From Halichoerus grypus (taxonomy: Eukaryota; Chordata; Mammalia; Carnivora; Phocidae), in the NCBI RefSeq assembly GCF_964656455.1, contig NC_135716.1:80440484-80504483 (forward strand): a stretch of DNA of 64,000 bases, given 5' to 3'. Below are positions 47,678 to 58,600 of the stretch, piece after piece (position 1 is the stretch's first letter; each line of letters begins with the position of its first letter). The notes beneath the pieces were generated by a model that was not told where the DNA came from, searched no databases, and saw only the letters and a program-made list of their open reading frames with translations. The position numbers were made by a program, and so were the translations under genes.

Positions 47678-48145
47678 TCCCAAACGCCAAAATGTCTGGA
47701 TCCCCAAACATCACCAACATGGCCTGTTGATAAGGTGCAGCTGAGTTTATTGTTTACCAAGGTAAAGTAATTTCACCACACAGCAGAGCTATAACACTGC
47801 CTCAGAGGAAGGAACTGACTGAGGTTTGGGAGTTTGACCTGAAACAGGGCTCAGTTAGGATCAAGTAAGAGTCATGACAGCAGTCCAGGACTGGAGGACA
47901 CAAGGGGACAACTTCAAGATGAAGGATTCCTTTGACTCTTAGAATATAATTAGTTGATGTTTCCTGGGGAAGAGTGGATGTGTCCTTTAGGACATTCCTG
48001 TAAGGAATAATTAAACCATTGCCTAGGCAAGAGATTCATGAGAAAAATAAATTGTGCTAATGAAAGTAGAGGAATAGCATAAAATCATCTTAATGCAGAC
48101 AGTAGGATGTGGTTTCAGTTCTCAGTGTCAAGGCAGCATGTGGGG
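47678..48145 (-). repeat. 5' LTR and adjoining primer-binding-like site
   Basis: Right member of the LTR pair (47695-48145) with AATAAA complement at 47746-47751 (U3-R-U5 order on the minus strand). Immediately after its terminal CA comes TTTTGGCGTTTGGGAAG (complement of 47678-47694), a TGG-starting site as expected for tRNA priming. I could not match it to one tRNA. Confidence 0.55.
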
Positions 48146-48278
48146 TAAAGTCTCTTAAGTAAGAAACTATGGTAAATAACATAAATAAATAATGAAGATA
48201 ATACTCATACTACTATTTAATAGGAATGCAAAAATAAACCTTTGAAAAATTCATGTTAACACTGGGGTTGGCAAAGTA

Positions 48279-48540
48279 AAAAAAAAAAAAAATTAACGAA
48301 CTTTTATTGAACACTTGCTCAACAAGTGCCCAACAATTTACAAGTTTTCCCATTTATTCCTCACCACAATCAAGTGTTACAGTATCACTCTGCTCATTTT
48401 GGCAACTGAGGCAACTGAGCACCCAAGAAGTAAAATGAGTTGTCTAAGATCATACAGTTAGAAAGTGACAGAGCCTTGACTTACACTCAGGACTTGTGAC
48501 TCCAAGCTCAGCCCGGTTTCACTATATCACAACCACCTCC
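48279..48540 (-). mobile_element. MIR SINE, minus, preceded by an A-run
   Basis: CTTTTATTGAACACTTGCTC, CCCATTTATTCCTCACCACA, GGCAACTGAGGCAACTGAGC, AAAGTGACAGAGCCTTGACT follow the reversed MIR consensus over nearly its full length. A run of 15 A at 48279-48293 adjoins it. Confidence 0.88.
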
Positions 48541-50029
48541 AAGCACAAGGAAACTGAAGCAAAAGGACAGCCACACATGTAGAGTAATACTCAAACCAAA
48601 AGGATGACCCAAGCCAGGAAGCCTCCCAGAATCATTATTTATCACCATATTTTAAGTCCAGGTCTCCCTCTTTTTCTTCTGACCATGTCTTCCTTCCCTT
48701 TGCATAGAATGCAGTTTTGCTCAAGTGCCATATTTTAAGAATCAGTGCTCAGGTAACAGCTCCTGCTCCTGGCCGGTTTGCTCAAATGCAGGCGTAGTCT
48801 TGAGATGAAAGTCCTCTCTTGTCCCCAGAGAGCCATAGCATGCACATTTCTCACACTGTGATTTGCATTTCCAGGCAGCATATCAGGTTACAGCATGAGT
48901 GGGAAAAGAACTTCCTCCTTGGATTTGACCTCACTGGAGCCACTAGAGGATCAAGGGAAAAAACGATGGTTGCCAGTTCTGGGTGGCTCCAGCACATCCT
49001 AGGAAAAGCCTTCAAAGACAGCTGAATTTTTTCGTCTTCTCCAGAGTTTTCAATATGTATCTGAGTCAGGCTCCAATGAGGAGACGATATGCGTGCTCTT
49101 GGCCAAGAAGGGCCTTTTCCGTGCTCATGAGACCCACAGTGAGCTCTCTCCTGAGATGTGTGGGAGACATATGTGGTGCTGGAACCACCCAAGTCATTTT
49201 TCACAAGCTCTTATTGTTCATATACTCAGGGTTGGACTCTTTCCAAAGACCTTAAAATCTATGAGTGACATATCATCCTCATTTGATGATAAGTGAGATT
49301 CAGAGAAGTTAAATATACTGCCCCTATGTCTCAGACTTCAAGAGAAGTTTTACAAGGCAGTGCAGCTTCATCCTTCAGGAAGTGGTCACAAAAGCACATC
49401 GGAGGCCCTAATGGCCCCTTCTCATCCCCAGCTCAGAGCCTGCAGCACAAGTGCCTGCCATGAGGGAGCAGGAGGCTCATGCAAGGAGGCACAGTCAAGG
49501 TCTCACGAGGGAGCAACCATTTGTGCTAGATCTCCACAGACACCAGGAATGGGACACAAGGACTGTGAGGAGAAGAGGAGCTCAGGGGTCCACTCAAACC
49601 TGGTGGGAAGTAGCTGAGTCACCAATAATAAGAGTAACAATAATAATATTACATCATTTACTAAAGCAAGAGCCTTAAATCTGTGACTTCATTTAGTTCT
49701 TACTAAGTAAACACTGAATTCTTACTAGTGGAGCAGAATTATCTCGATTTCAGAGCTACCACATCTATAGTCCCTTTACTAAGTTCCCAATTGCCCACCT
49801 ATGTCACTTACTGGTAGCAAAGCCAGGATTTGAAGTTGCACCTACTCATCCAATGCCTGTGTCCTCCCCTTCTACTCCTCAGTCAACGGGGCCAATCCAA
49901 CATGGTCTTGGTATGAAACCAGGCAGAGCCACTGGGGGCAATGACTCTGATTCAAGTGGCCTCAATCATAGTGACCACCCACTGCATAGCTGATGAGTGA
50001 ACCATTCTGGTTTTGCCTTTTGCTTTTTG
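48541..50029. other. Unique sequence with MIR scraps
   Basis: Weak antisense MIR-like segments lie at about 49205-49340 (TCCTCATTTGATGATAAGTG, GAGAAGTTAAATATACTGCC) and 49680-49870 (GGTAGCAAAGCCAGGATTTG). A 117-codon minus-strand frame (48851-49204) shows no recognisable domain. Confidence 0.5.
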
Positions 50030-50175
50030 GCATTTTATTTTATTTTCACAGTCTTGTAAGGTAACTAGTATTATCCCCATTTCATAGGTAAGTAAACCAA
50101 GATTAAGTAGTTTTAGTGAAAGGACAAAGCTCCAAATGGCTTTTAGCCACTAACCAAGACACTCTTGGACAAAGT
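50030..50175 (-). mobile_element. MIR SINE, minus
   Basis: TTTTCACAGTCTTGTAAGGT, TATTATCCCCATTTCATAGG, TAAGTAAACCAAGATTAAGT match the reversed MIR core. Confidence 0.78.
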
Positions 50176-50745
50176 AGAACCATGAGTCTTGCCCCCAGCT
50201 AGCTCATTTCATTCAATAGAATTTGTCCTTATACGCTATTCAAAACTTTCTTCAGTTCTGTTGTTTGATTTCAAGTGTACCCATGTTTTTCTTACCAAAA
50301 AGGAAAACTAGTTAGTCAACACTTTCTGTTTGTTCCCTTCACAGAAGCTGACCTAATGCTAAATTCTTGAGAGAGTTTTAAATTGTTTTTACCTTTAAGT
50401 TTGTCCCCAAAAGCCTCCAATGTATGCTGGAGCAGTTGGTGAGGAAAGATTTAGAACAAGTGAAAGAATCCCCTGCTCCTATTCTTGATGATTCACTGAT
50501 GTGTGACTATCCTCCCATGCCATTCACAGGACCAGCAGGACCCAGAGCTGGGGTCTGTGTGGAGTCTTCAGAGGACGCAGGATTACAGTCAACACTTTTC
50601 TTATGCAGAATGTGAATTGTTACTATCTTATCTAATTCCCCACTACTTCTATTAAACTTTGTTACTTTCTGATTTGTTGTTTCTGATCTTTTTGCAGTAG
50701 GCAGGATTAGTTCAGTAGTTCTTTGGATTTAAAAGTACTGTAGTA
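50176..50745. other. Unique sequence
   Basis: No feature recognised. Confidence 0.5.
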
Positions 50746-50935
50746 GGGGCATCTGGGTGGCTCAGTCGGTTAAGTGGCCAACTCTTGATTTTGGCTCAGG
50801 TCATCATCTCAGGGTCCTGGGATCAAGCCCCCCCATCAGGCTCCATGCTTAGCGGGGAGTCTGATTCTCTCCCTCTGCCCCTCCTCCTGCTCTCTCTCTG
50901 TCTCAAATAAATAAATAAATAAATCTTAAAAAAAA
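50746..50935 (+). mobile_element. CanSINE, plus
   Basis: Head GGGGCATCTGGGTGGCTCAG, B-box region GGGATCAAGCCC, CT-rich segment, (AAATA)n and A-tail. Flanking duplication of 14 bp with mismatches: AAAGTACTGTAGTA at 50732-50745 and AAAATACTGCGGTA at 50936-50949. It carries AAGTGGCCAACTC in place of the usual AAGCGTCTGCC, which marks a different subfamily. Confidence 0.95.
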
Positions 50936-50949
50936 AAAATACTGCGGTA

Positions 50950-52829
50950 ATAGCCTCCATGTATCTTGGAAGAGTGATAGCATAGTATTACTAATAATGA
51001 AAAATCCATTCCCATTATAACTCAAGTTCATCTTCATCAAGTGAATTGGGAACAATGTATATATTCGTTTGGTTTGTTCCCATGAGCTAAAGGATTGCAC
51101 AAGCATGATTTTTGTCTCTGGCTCCCTTCCCTGATTTCATTCCTCTTTTTTGTCAGAGAGTGAGGTGGAATGAAACCAAGGACAGGACACACAAAAAAAA
51201 ATGTTCAACTTTAATGAAAAATGATTCATTGTCTATGGCACACCCCTCCAGAGTCTGATTCGTACCTTGTTCATTGTCATCAAGCTATTTCACACCTCTT
51301 TGTAAACTACAGGAAAGGATGGATGGGAAAATTTGCCTTATTCTATAGAATTTCAGTAGATTTCACTGATCCTGCAAAAAAATTAGTTTTGTCTTCATTT
51401 GTAATTCAACTCATTTACTCCATATAAATTTGTGTTGTTGTTGTTTTTACATTCCTTTGGACTAGTTTTAATATTTGTCTAATTCCTTCATAGATTAAGA
51501 AGTAAAATAAAATCTTCAACATGTGTTCATTTTTATATCTGTAGGAGAATCTGGCTTTCACCTTTTCCTGAAAATTATCTTTTGACAGAGATTGCTTCAA
51601 CCTTGGCCAGTGCTGTAATGTGCAAACAAATGTGGATCTGGATTTCACAAATTCTTCTTAGCACCTCTTTCTGTAATCTAATTGAGTCTCTCATAACATT
51701 TTGATCCCATATCATTTGATGTCTATTTGTAAGTGATTTTTCTTGATTATACTGTGTACTTCTGAAATTAATTGCAATGTGTTGGCACCACTGGTGTGGA
51801 AAGTGCCCAAGGATACTGGCCAGCAGAGTGTTTCATTTCAATGATAGAACAATAGAATCAATGATCTTGGTTTTTCTAGTGGAAAAAAATAAGACAGGTA
51901 AATAAATATTATGAAATATTTTAAGAGTTATGTGGAAAGTTGTCTAGATAAGTAATATAGTTCTAACATTAGATTTTCAAGAAATGTCTTACCCTGAATG
52001 TATTCTCAATAATAACGTTGAAATAACTCCATAGGTGAAAAAAGTCTCTAGTTCTTTGTAAAAGGAAACCTATTTATAGAGATAATGTCTGCAGTCCTTA
52101 ATGAGTACATTTAGGAAATCATATTATTAAAGGGTTTTGAGGCAGATTCAGTACACCTGGATACAAAGCAACATTCATTTGAGGCAATTTTAAGTCTGAT
52201 AACTCAGAGGAGAGCAAATTGGTTTAAACAATCTTCTGCAGGATAGATGGAGCATGTTATTGAAGAGTAGGAAAGAAGAGTAGGAAAGAAATTAGTTGAC
52301 AGGTCATTGATTCCTGCATTGTTTAACAAGGAATATCATTTACTTCAGCATTTCTGTATAACTGAAAATTAATACTAAAATAAAAAATTGGGGAATACAA
52401 ATTAATTATTTCCTAAAAACGTTAGACCAGATAGCAAAAAGGGTAATTCTTAATATAATCTACTAATTTTTCTTCAATTCATTCCCTGAATAGCAAAAAG
52501 GACTTGCATCATTAACTTTTTAAAAGCAGTTTACTGTAACCATAAATCTTTTTTGAAACAATAAATTGAAACTAATTTCAAGTAAATCTCCAAATATCTG
52601 AAATGTTGGGATACAGAGGTAAGACAAACCAGTGTACAACCAGCACTGTCCCTCTGTAGCACACAGTAAATTAAAACAAAGGTGTAATCAAGAAGTAAAG
52701 GGAGCTACCAAGAAACATGTTTCTACCACTATTAGAAATGCCTGGATGCTAAACAAGCAAGCAGTGGAACAAAGTTCAAACACACTTTGCAAAAAAAGGG
52801 AAACACTCATGAATCAATTAATATCATGA
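50950..52829. other. Unique AT-rich sequence
   Basis: No repeat or exon recognised up to the L1 insertion. The last 14 bases (52816-52829) are the left target-site duplication of that L1. Confidence 0.5.
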
Positions 52830-53083
52830 GGGGGGAGGAACAACATGGTGGAGGAGTAGGAGACCTGGATTTTGTCTGGTCCCAGGAATCCAGCTAGATA
52901 GGGATCAAACCATTCTAAACACCTACGAACTCAACAGGAGATCGAAGAAAAGAATAGGAACAACTCTCTGAACAGAAAAGCGACCACTTTCTGGAAGGTA
53001 GGACGTGCGGAGAAGTGAATCCGAGGTGATATTTGGGAGGATAGACAGCGGGGAGGGGGCCTCCGAGGGCCGCTTCTGGCAAG

Positions 53084-53563
53084 TTATAGAGCTGCAGAGC
53101 ACAAAATCAGAACTTTTAGAAGTCGGCTCTGCTGAGGGACGTTGCTCCAGTGGCTAAGCAGGGGATGGAACTCTCGCTGGGACAGTGTGGTCTCAGGACA
53201 CTCTGGGTCACAGAAAGACCAGGGGTGCCTGAGTGCAGCAGAGCTCTCAGGTATCAGAGCAGGGAAGCCGGCTGCAGAGACAGAGCCAAGGAATGGGCTC
53301 ACAGCTCGGGGTTGCCATAAACTGTGATCCGCAGCACAGTCAGACCACTGCTCCTCCAACAGGGACCCAACAAGTGGCAGATCCGGGGATATTCCCCTTC
53401 CTCCCCCCGCGGGAGGCAACCACAGGGATCTGCTGGGTTTGGAGACTCCACACGGGGTCGTGTGCCAGAGATAGAAGCACTTAGTCACAGGCCTGGTGAG
53501 CACGGCATGAGGCTGGAGTCTGGGGAGATGGGAGTGAATGACTACTTTTCCCTGGGGGCTCAC
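53084..53563 (-). CDS. Antisense ORF of 159 codons in the L1 5' UTR, hypothetical
   Basis: This uninterrupted minus-strand frame starts MSPQGKVVIHSH and ends VLILCSAAL. It lies entirely in the GC-rich half of the L1 5' UTR. I recognise no domain; it is rich in Pro, Ser and Leu. Primate L1 carries a short antisense reading frame (ORF0) in its 5' UTR, so position and strand are suggestive, but the sequence is not recognisably related. A chance frame in GC-rich sequence is the main alternative; several overlapping plus-strand frames in the same stretch weaken the case. Confidence 0.25.
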   Translation of the reverse strand: MSPQGKVVIHSHLPRLQPHAVLTRPVTKCFYLWHTTPCGVSKPSRSLWLPPAGGGRGISPDLPLVGSLLEEQWSDCAADHSLWQPRAVSPFLGSVSAAGFPALIPESSAALRHPWSFCDPECPETTLSQREFHPLLSHWSNVPQQSRLLKVLILCSAAL

Positions 53564-53929
53564 TGAGGAGTGGGGCCTTGAGTTCTCGGCTCCTCGGGGG
53601 TGGAGATTGGGAGGCCGCCATTTTCACTTTCCTCCTCCAAAGCTGTACGGAAAGCTTGCAGGGAACAAAAGCTCCGGAGAGCAAACCCGAGCAGACTACT
53701 TAGCCCAGACCCGGCAAGGGTGGGGCAATTCCACCTCAGGCAAAGACATTGGGGAACCACGGCAATAGGCCCCTCCCCCAGAATATCAGCAAGAACCGCC
53801 CACCAAGACCAAATTTACCGATCAATGAGAACGGCAGAACTCTAGTGTTAAGGGAATACTGCACATAGAATTCATGGCTTTTTTCCCATGATTCTTTAGT
53901 CTTTCAAAGATAATTTTTTTTAACTTTTT

Positions 53930-54475
53930 TTTCTTTTATTTTTTTTTTGAATTTTTCTTTTTCCCTTTTTCAACCAACATCTTATCAATCCCTTTTTTAA
54001 AAAAAATCTTTCTTATTTTTCATTTTTAGTCATATTCTATCCCTTCATAGTAGTTATCCTTATTTTTGGTATATACGTATAAGTTGTTCCCTCTTTAAAA
54101 TTTTGGGATACACTTTCTTCTCACAGATCAAAATATACCCCAAATCTCTAGTGTATGGCTTTGTTCTAGTCTCCTGCCTGATCACATTCTCTCCCTTTTT
54201 TTTTGTTTTGTTTTGTTTTAAATCCTTTTCTTTCTTTTTCAACCAACTTTTTATCTTATCAATTCCTTTTATAAAATCTTTTATAATTTTCATCCTTACA
54301 ATCATATTCCATCCCTTCATCATATCAACCCTTATTTTTGTACATATATAAGTTTATCTTTCTTTAAAATTTTGGGAGGCAGTTTCTTCTAAAAGACCAA
54401 AATACGCCATAAATCTAGTGTGTGGCACTGATCTATGCACCAGCCTTATCATATTTGATCATATTCTGTTTTCAT
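53930..54475 (+). repeat. Two diverged tandem copies, about 268 bp, in the L1 5' UTR
   Basis: Copy 1 (about 53930-54200) and copy 2 (about 54201-54475) share CAACCAAC (53971 and 54240), TTTAAAATTTTGGGA (54094 and 54363) and TCTAGTGT (54147 and 54414) at a constant 267-269-bp offset. Both are T-rich. Tandem monomers in the 5' UTR are known in rodent L1s, where they carry promoter activity. Whether these do is unknown. Confidence 0.85.
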
Positions 54476-54664
54476 TGTTTTGTTTTGTTTTTGTTTGTTG
54501 GTTTTTATCTTTTGCTTTTTCTTTTTTTTTTTTTCTTTTTTCTTTCTTTCCCTTTCTTTTCCCCCAGTTTCAGGTCTTTTCTGATTTGTTTAGTGTATAT
54601 TTTCTGGGGATGTTGTTACCCTGTTAGCATTTTGTTCTACCATTCATCTATTATCCTCTGGACA

Positions 54665-55564
54665 AAACAACAAGACAGAAAAAATCACCTCAAAAAAAAA
54701 GAACAAGAGGCAGTACCGACTGTCAAGGACCTAATCAATACAGACATTAGTAAGATGTCGGAACAAGAGTTCAGAATGATGATTTTTAAGATACAAGCTG
54801 GGCTTGAAAAAAGCATGGAAGTTATTAGAGAAACACTTTCTGGAGAAATAAAAGAACTAAAATCTAACCAAGTCAAAATCAAAAAGTCTATTAATGAGGT
54901 GCAATCAAAAATGGAGGCTCTAACTGCTAGGATAAATGAGGCAGAAGAGAGAATTAGTGATAGAGAAGACCAAATGATGGAAAATAAAGAAGCTGAGAAA
55001 AAGAGAGATAAACAACTACTGGATCACGAGGGCAGAATTCGAGAGATAAGCAATACCATAAGACGAAACAACATTAGAATAATTGGGATCCCAGAAGAAG
55101 AAGAAAGAGAGCGAGGGGCAGAAGGTATATTGCAGCAAATTATAGCAAAGAACTTCCCTAATTTGGGGAAGGACACAGGCATCAAAATCCAGGAGGCACA
55201 GAGAACCCCTCTCAAAATCAATAAAAATAGGTAAACACCCCGACATCTAACAGTAAAACTTACGAGTCTCAGAGACAAAGAGAAAATCCTGAAAGCAGAT
55301 CAGGACAAGAGATCTGTAACCTACACTGGTAGAAACATTAGATTGGCAACAGACCTATGCACAGAGACCTGGCAGGCCAGAAAGGACTGGCATGATATAT
55401 TCAGAGCACTAAATGAGAAAAATAGGCAGCCAAGAATACTATATGCAGCTAGGCTGTCATTGAAAATAGAAGGAGAGATAAAAAGCTTCCAGGACAAACA
55501 AAAACTAAAGGAATTTGCAAACACGAAACCAGCCATACAAGAAATCTTGAAAGGGGTCCTCTAA
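54665..55564 (+). pseudogene. L1 ORF1 (RNA-binding protein), one in-frame stop
   Basis: ORF1p is the trimeric RNA-binding chaperone of the L1 RNP. A long frame (from 54422) runs through a charged N-terminal segment, a heptad-rich coiled coil beginning around MSEQEFRMM (ATG at 54755) with KKSINEVQSKMEAL, and an RRM-like part with NNIRIIGIPEE. It stops at a TAA at 55232-55234. The same frame continues without further stops as the C-terminal domain (RHLTVKLTSLRDKEKILKA, later KEFANTKPAIQEILKGVL) to the normal TAA at 55562-55564. So a single nonsense codon separates the RRM from the C-terminal domain. The true start codon is unclear, because the conserved N-terminus lacks an ATG where expected. 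Confidence 0.88.
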
Positions 55565-55645
55565 GCAAAGAGAGAGCCTAAAGGTAATGCAGACCAGAAA
55601 GGAACACAGACAATATACAATAACAGTCACTTTACAGGCAATACA

Positions 55646-58600
55646 ATGGCACTAAATTCATATCTTTCAATAGTTACCCTGAATGTAAATGGGCTAAATG
55701 CCCCAATTAAAACACACAGGCTATCAGATTGGATAAAAAAACAAGACCCATCAATATGCTGTCTGCAAGAGACTCATTTTAAACCCAAAGACACCCCCAG
55801 ATTAAAAGTGAGGGGGTGGAAAAACATTTACCATGCTAATGGACACCAAAAGAAAGCTGGGGTGGCAATCCTTATACAAGACAAATTAGATTTTAAACCA
55901 AAGACTGTAATAAGAGATGAAGAAGGACACTATATCCTACTTAAAGGGTCTATCCAAAAAGAAGATCTAACAATTGTAAATATCTATGCCCCTAACATGG
56001 GAGCAGCCAATTATATGAGGCAATTAATAACAAAAGCAAAGAAACACATCAACAACAATACAATAATAGTGGGGGACTTTAACACCCCCCTCACTGAAAT
56101 GGACAGATCATCTAAGCAAAAGATCAACAAGGAAATAAAGACTTTAAATGACACACTGGACCAAATGGACTTCACAGATATATTCAGAACATTCCATCCC
56201 AAAGCAACAGAATACACATTCTTCTCTAGTGCCCATGGAACATTCTCCAGAATAGATCACATCCTAGGTCACAAGTCAGGTCTCAACTGGTACCAAAAGA
56301 TTGGGATCATTCCCTGTATATTTTCAGACCACATGCTTTGAAACTAGAACTCAACCACAAGAGGAAAGTCAGAAAGAACTCAAATCCATGGAGGCTAAAG
56401 AGCATCCTACTAAAGAATGAATGGCTCAACCAGGAAATTAAAGAAGAATTTTAAAAATTCATGGAAACCAATGAAAATGAAAACACAACTGTTCAAAATC
56501 TTTGGGATTCAACAAAGGCAGTCTTAAGAGCAAAGTCTATAGCAATATAGGCCTTTCTCAAGAAACAAGAAAGGTCTCAAATACACAACCTAACCCTACA
56601 CCTAAAGGAGCTGGAGAAAGAACAGCAAAAAAAAGCCTAAACCCAGCAGGAGAAGAGAAATAATAAAAATCAGAGCAGAAATCAATGAAATAGAAACCAA
56701 AAGAACAGTAGAACAGATCAACAAAACTAGGAGCTGGTTCTTTGAAAGAATTAAGAAGATTGATAAACCCCTGGTCAGACTTATCAAAAAGAAAAGAGAA
56801 ACGACCCAAATAAATAAAATCATTAATGAAAGAGGAGAGATCACAACCAACACCAAAGAAATACAAACAATTATAAGAACATATTATGAGCAAATATACG
56901 CCAGCAAATTAGACAATCTGGAAGAAATGGATGCATTCCTAGAGACGTATCAACTACCAGAACTGAACCAGGAAGAAATAGAAAAGCTGAACAGACCTAT
57001 AACCACTAAGGAAATTGAAGCAGTCGTCAAAAATCTCCCAAAAAAAAAAAAAAAAGCCCAGGGCCAGATGGCTTCCCAGGAGAATTCTACCAAATGTTTA
57101 AAGAAGAATTAATACCTATTCTTCTGAAACTGTTCCAAAAAATAGAAATGGAAGGAAAACTTCCAAACTCGTTTTATAAGGCCACCATTACCTTGATCCC
57201 CAAACCAGACAAAGACCCCATCAAAAAGCAGAATTACAGACCAATATCCTTGATGAACATGGATGCAAAAATTCTCACCAAAATACTAGCCAATAGGATC
57301 CAACAGTACATTAAAAGGATTATTTACCATGACCACGTGGGATTTATCCCTGGGCTGCAAGGTTGGTTCAACATCTGCAAATCAATCAATGTGATACAAT
57401 ACATTCATAAAAGAAAGAACAAGAACCATATGATCCTCTCAATAGATGCAGAAAAAACATTTGACGAAGTACAGCACCCTTTCTTGATCAAAACTCTTCA
57501 GAGTATAGGGATAGAGGGTACATACCGCATATCATAAAAGCCATCTATGAAAAACCCACAGCAAATATCATTCTTAATGGGGAAAAACTGAGAGCTTTCC
57601 CCCTAAGGTCAGGAACATGGTACCGATGTCCACTATCACCACTGCTATTCAACATAGTATTAGAAGTCCTAGTCACAGCAATCAGAAAACAAAAAAAAAA
57701 ATAAAAGGTATCCAAATCAGCAAAGAAGTTGTCAAACTCTCACTCTTTGCAGATGATATGATACTTTATGTGAAAAACCCAAAAGACTCCACCCCAAAAC
57801 TGCTAGAACTCATACAGGAATTCAGTAAAGTGGCAGGATATAAAATCAATGCACAGAAATCAGTGGCATTCCTATACACCAACAACAAGACAGAAGAAAG
57901 AGAAACTAAGGTGTTGATCCCATTTACAACTGCACCCAAAACTGTAAGATACCCAGGAATAAATCTAGCCAAAGAGACAAAGAATCTGTACTCAGAAAAC
58001 TATAAAATACTCAGGAAAGAAATTGAGGAAGACACAAAGAAATGGAAAAACGTTCCATGCTCATGGATTGGAGGAACAAATATTGTGAAGATGTCAATGC
58101 TACCTAGAGCAATCTACACATTTAATGCAATCCCTTTCAAAATACCATCCACTTTTTTCAAAGAAAGGGAACAAATAATCCTAAAATTTGTATGGAACCA
58201 GAAAAGACCCCGAATAGCCAGAGGAATGTTGAAAAAGAAAAGCAAAGCTGGTGGCATCACAATTCCGGACTTCAAGCTCTATTACAAAGCTGTCATCATC
58301 AAGACAGTATGGTACTGGCACAAAAACAGACACATAGATCAATGGAACAGAATAGAGAGCCCAGAAATGAACTCTCAACTCTATGGTCAACTAATCTTCG
58401 ACAAAGCAGGAAAGAAGGGGTACGTGCAATGTCCACAATAGCCAAACTGTGGAAAAAGCCAAGATGTCCATCAACAGATGAATGGATAAAGAAGATGTGG
58501 TATATACATACAATGGAATATTATGCAGCCATCAAAAGGAATCGAAAAAAGACAGTCTCTTCAACAAATCGTGTTGGGAAAATTGGACAGCCACATGCAG

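Larger units (their letters stand above)
42789..48145 (-). mobile_element. Decayed endogenous retrovirus, minus strand, two LTRs
   Basis: Two diverged copies of a roughly 450-470-bp sequence lie in the same orientation at 42789-43260 and 47695-48145, about 4.9 kb apart. Shared landmarks include AACCTGTTGAT / GGCCTGTTGAT, GGATTCCTTTGACTCTTAG and GGCAAGAGATTC. In minus orientation the right copy has an AATAAA (complement at 47746-47751) and ends in CA. This is followed at once by a primer-binding-site-like TTTTGGCG stretch (about 47678-47694). These signs make it a 5' LTR. A weak gag-like segment may lie near 46425-46680 on the minus strand. Internal sequence is full of stops and holds a sense L1 (44961-45470). 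Retroviral class is uncertain; class I-like is a guess. Confidence 0.58.
52830..54660 (+). promoter_or_regulatory. L1 5' UTR / internal promoter region
   Basis: The first 1.1 kb is GC- and CpG-richer than anything around it; the remainder, from about 53880, is T-rich. In other mammals the L1 5' UTR is an internal pol II promoter, and YY1 sets the start site. Here ACAACATGGTGG at about 52840-52851 has the ATGG YY1 core near the 5' end. A closer YY1 match, GCCGCCATTTTC, lies at 53614-53625. The promoter role is inferred by homology. No activity can be judged from sequence. Confidence 0.75.
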
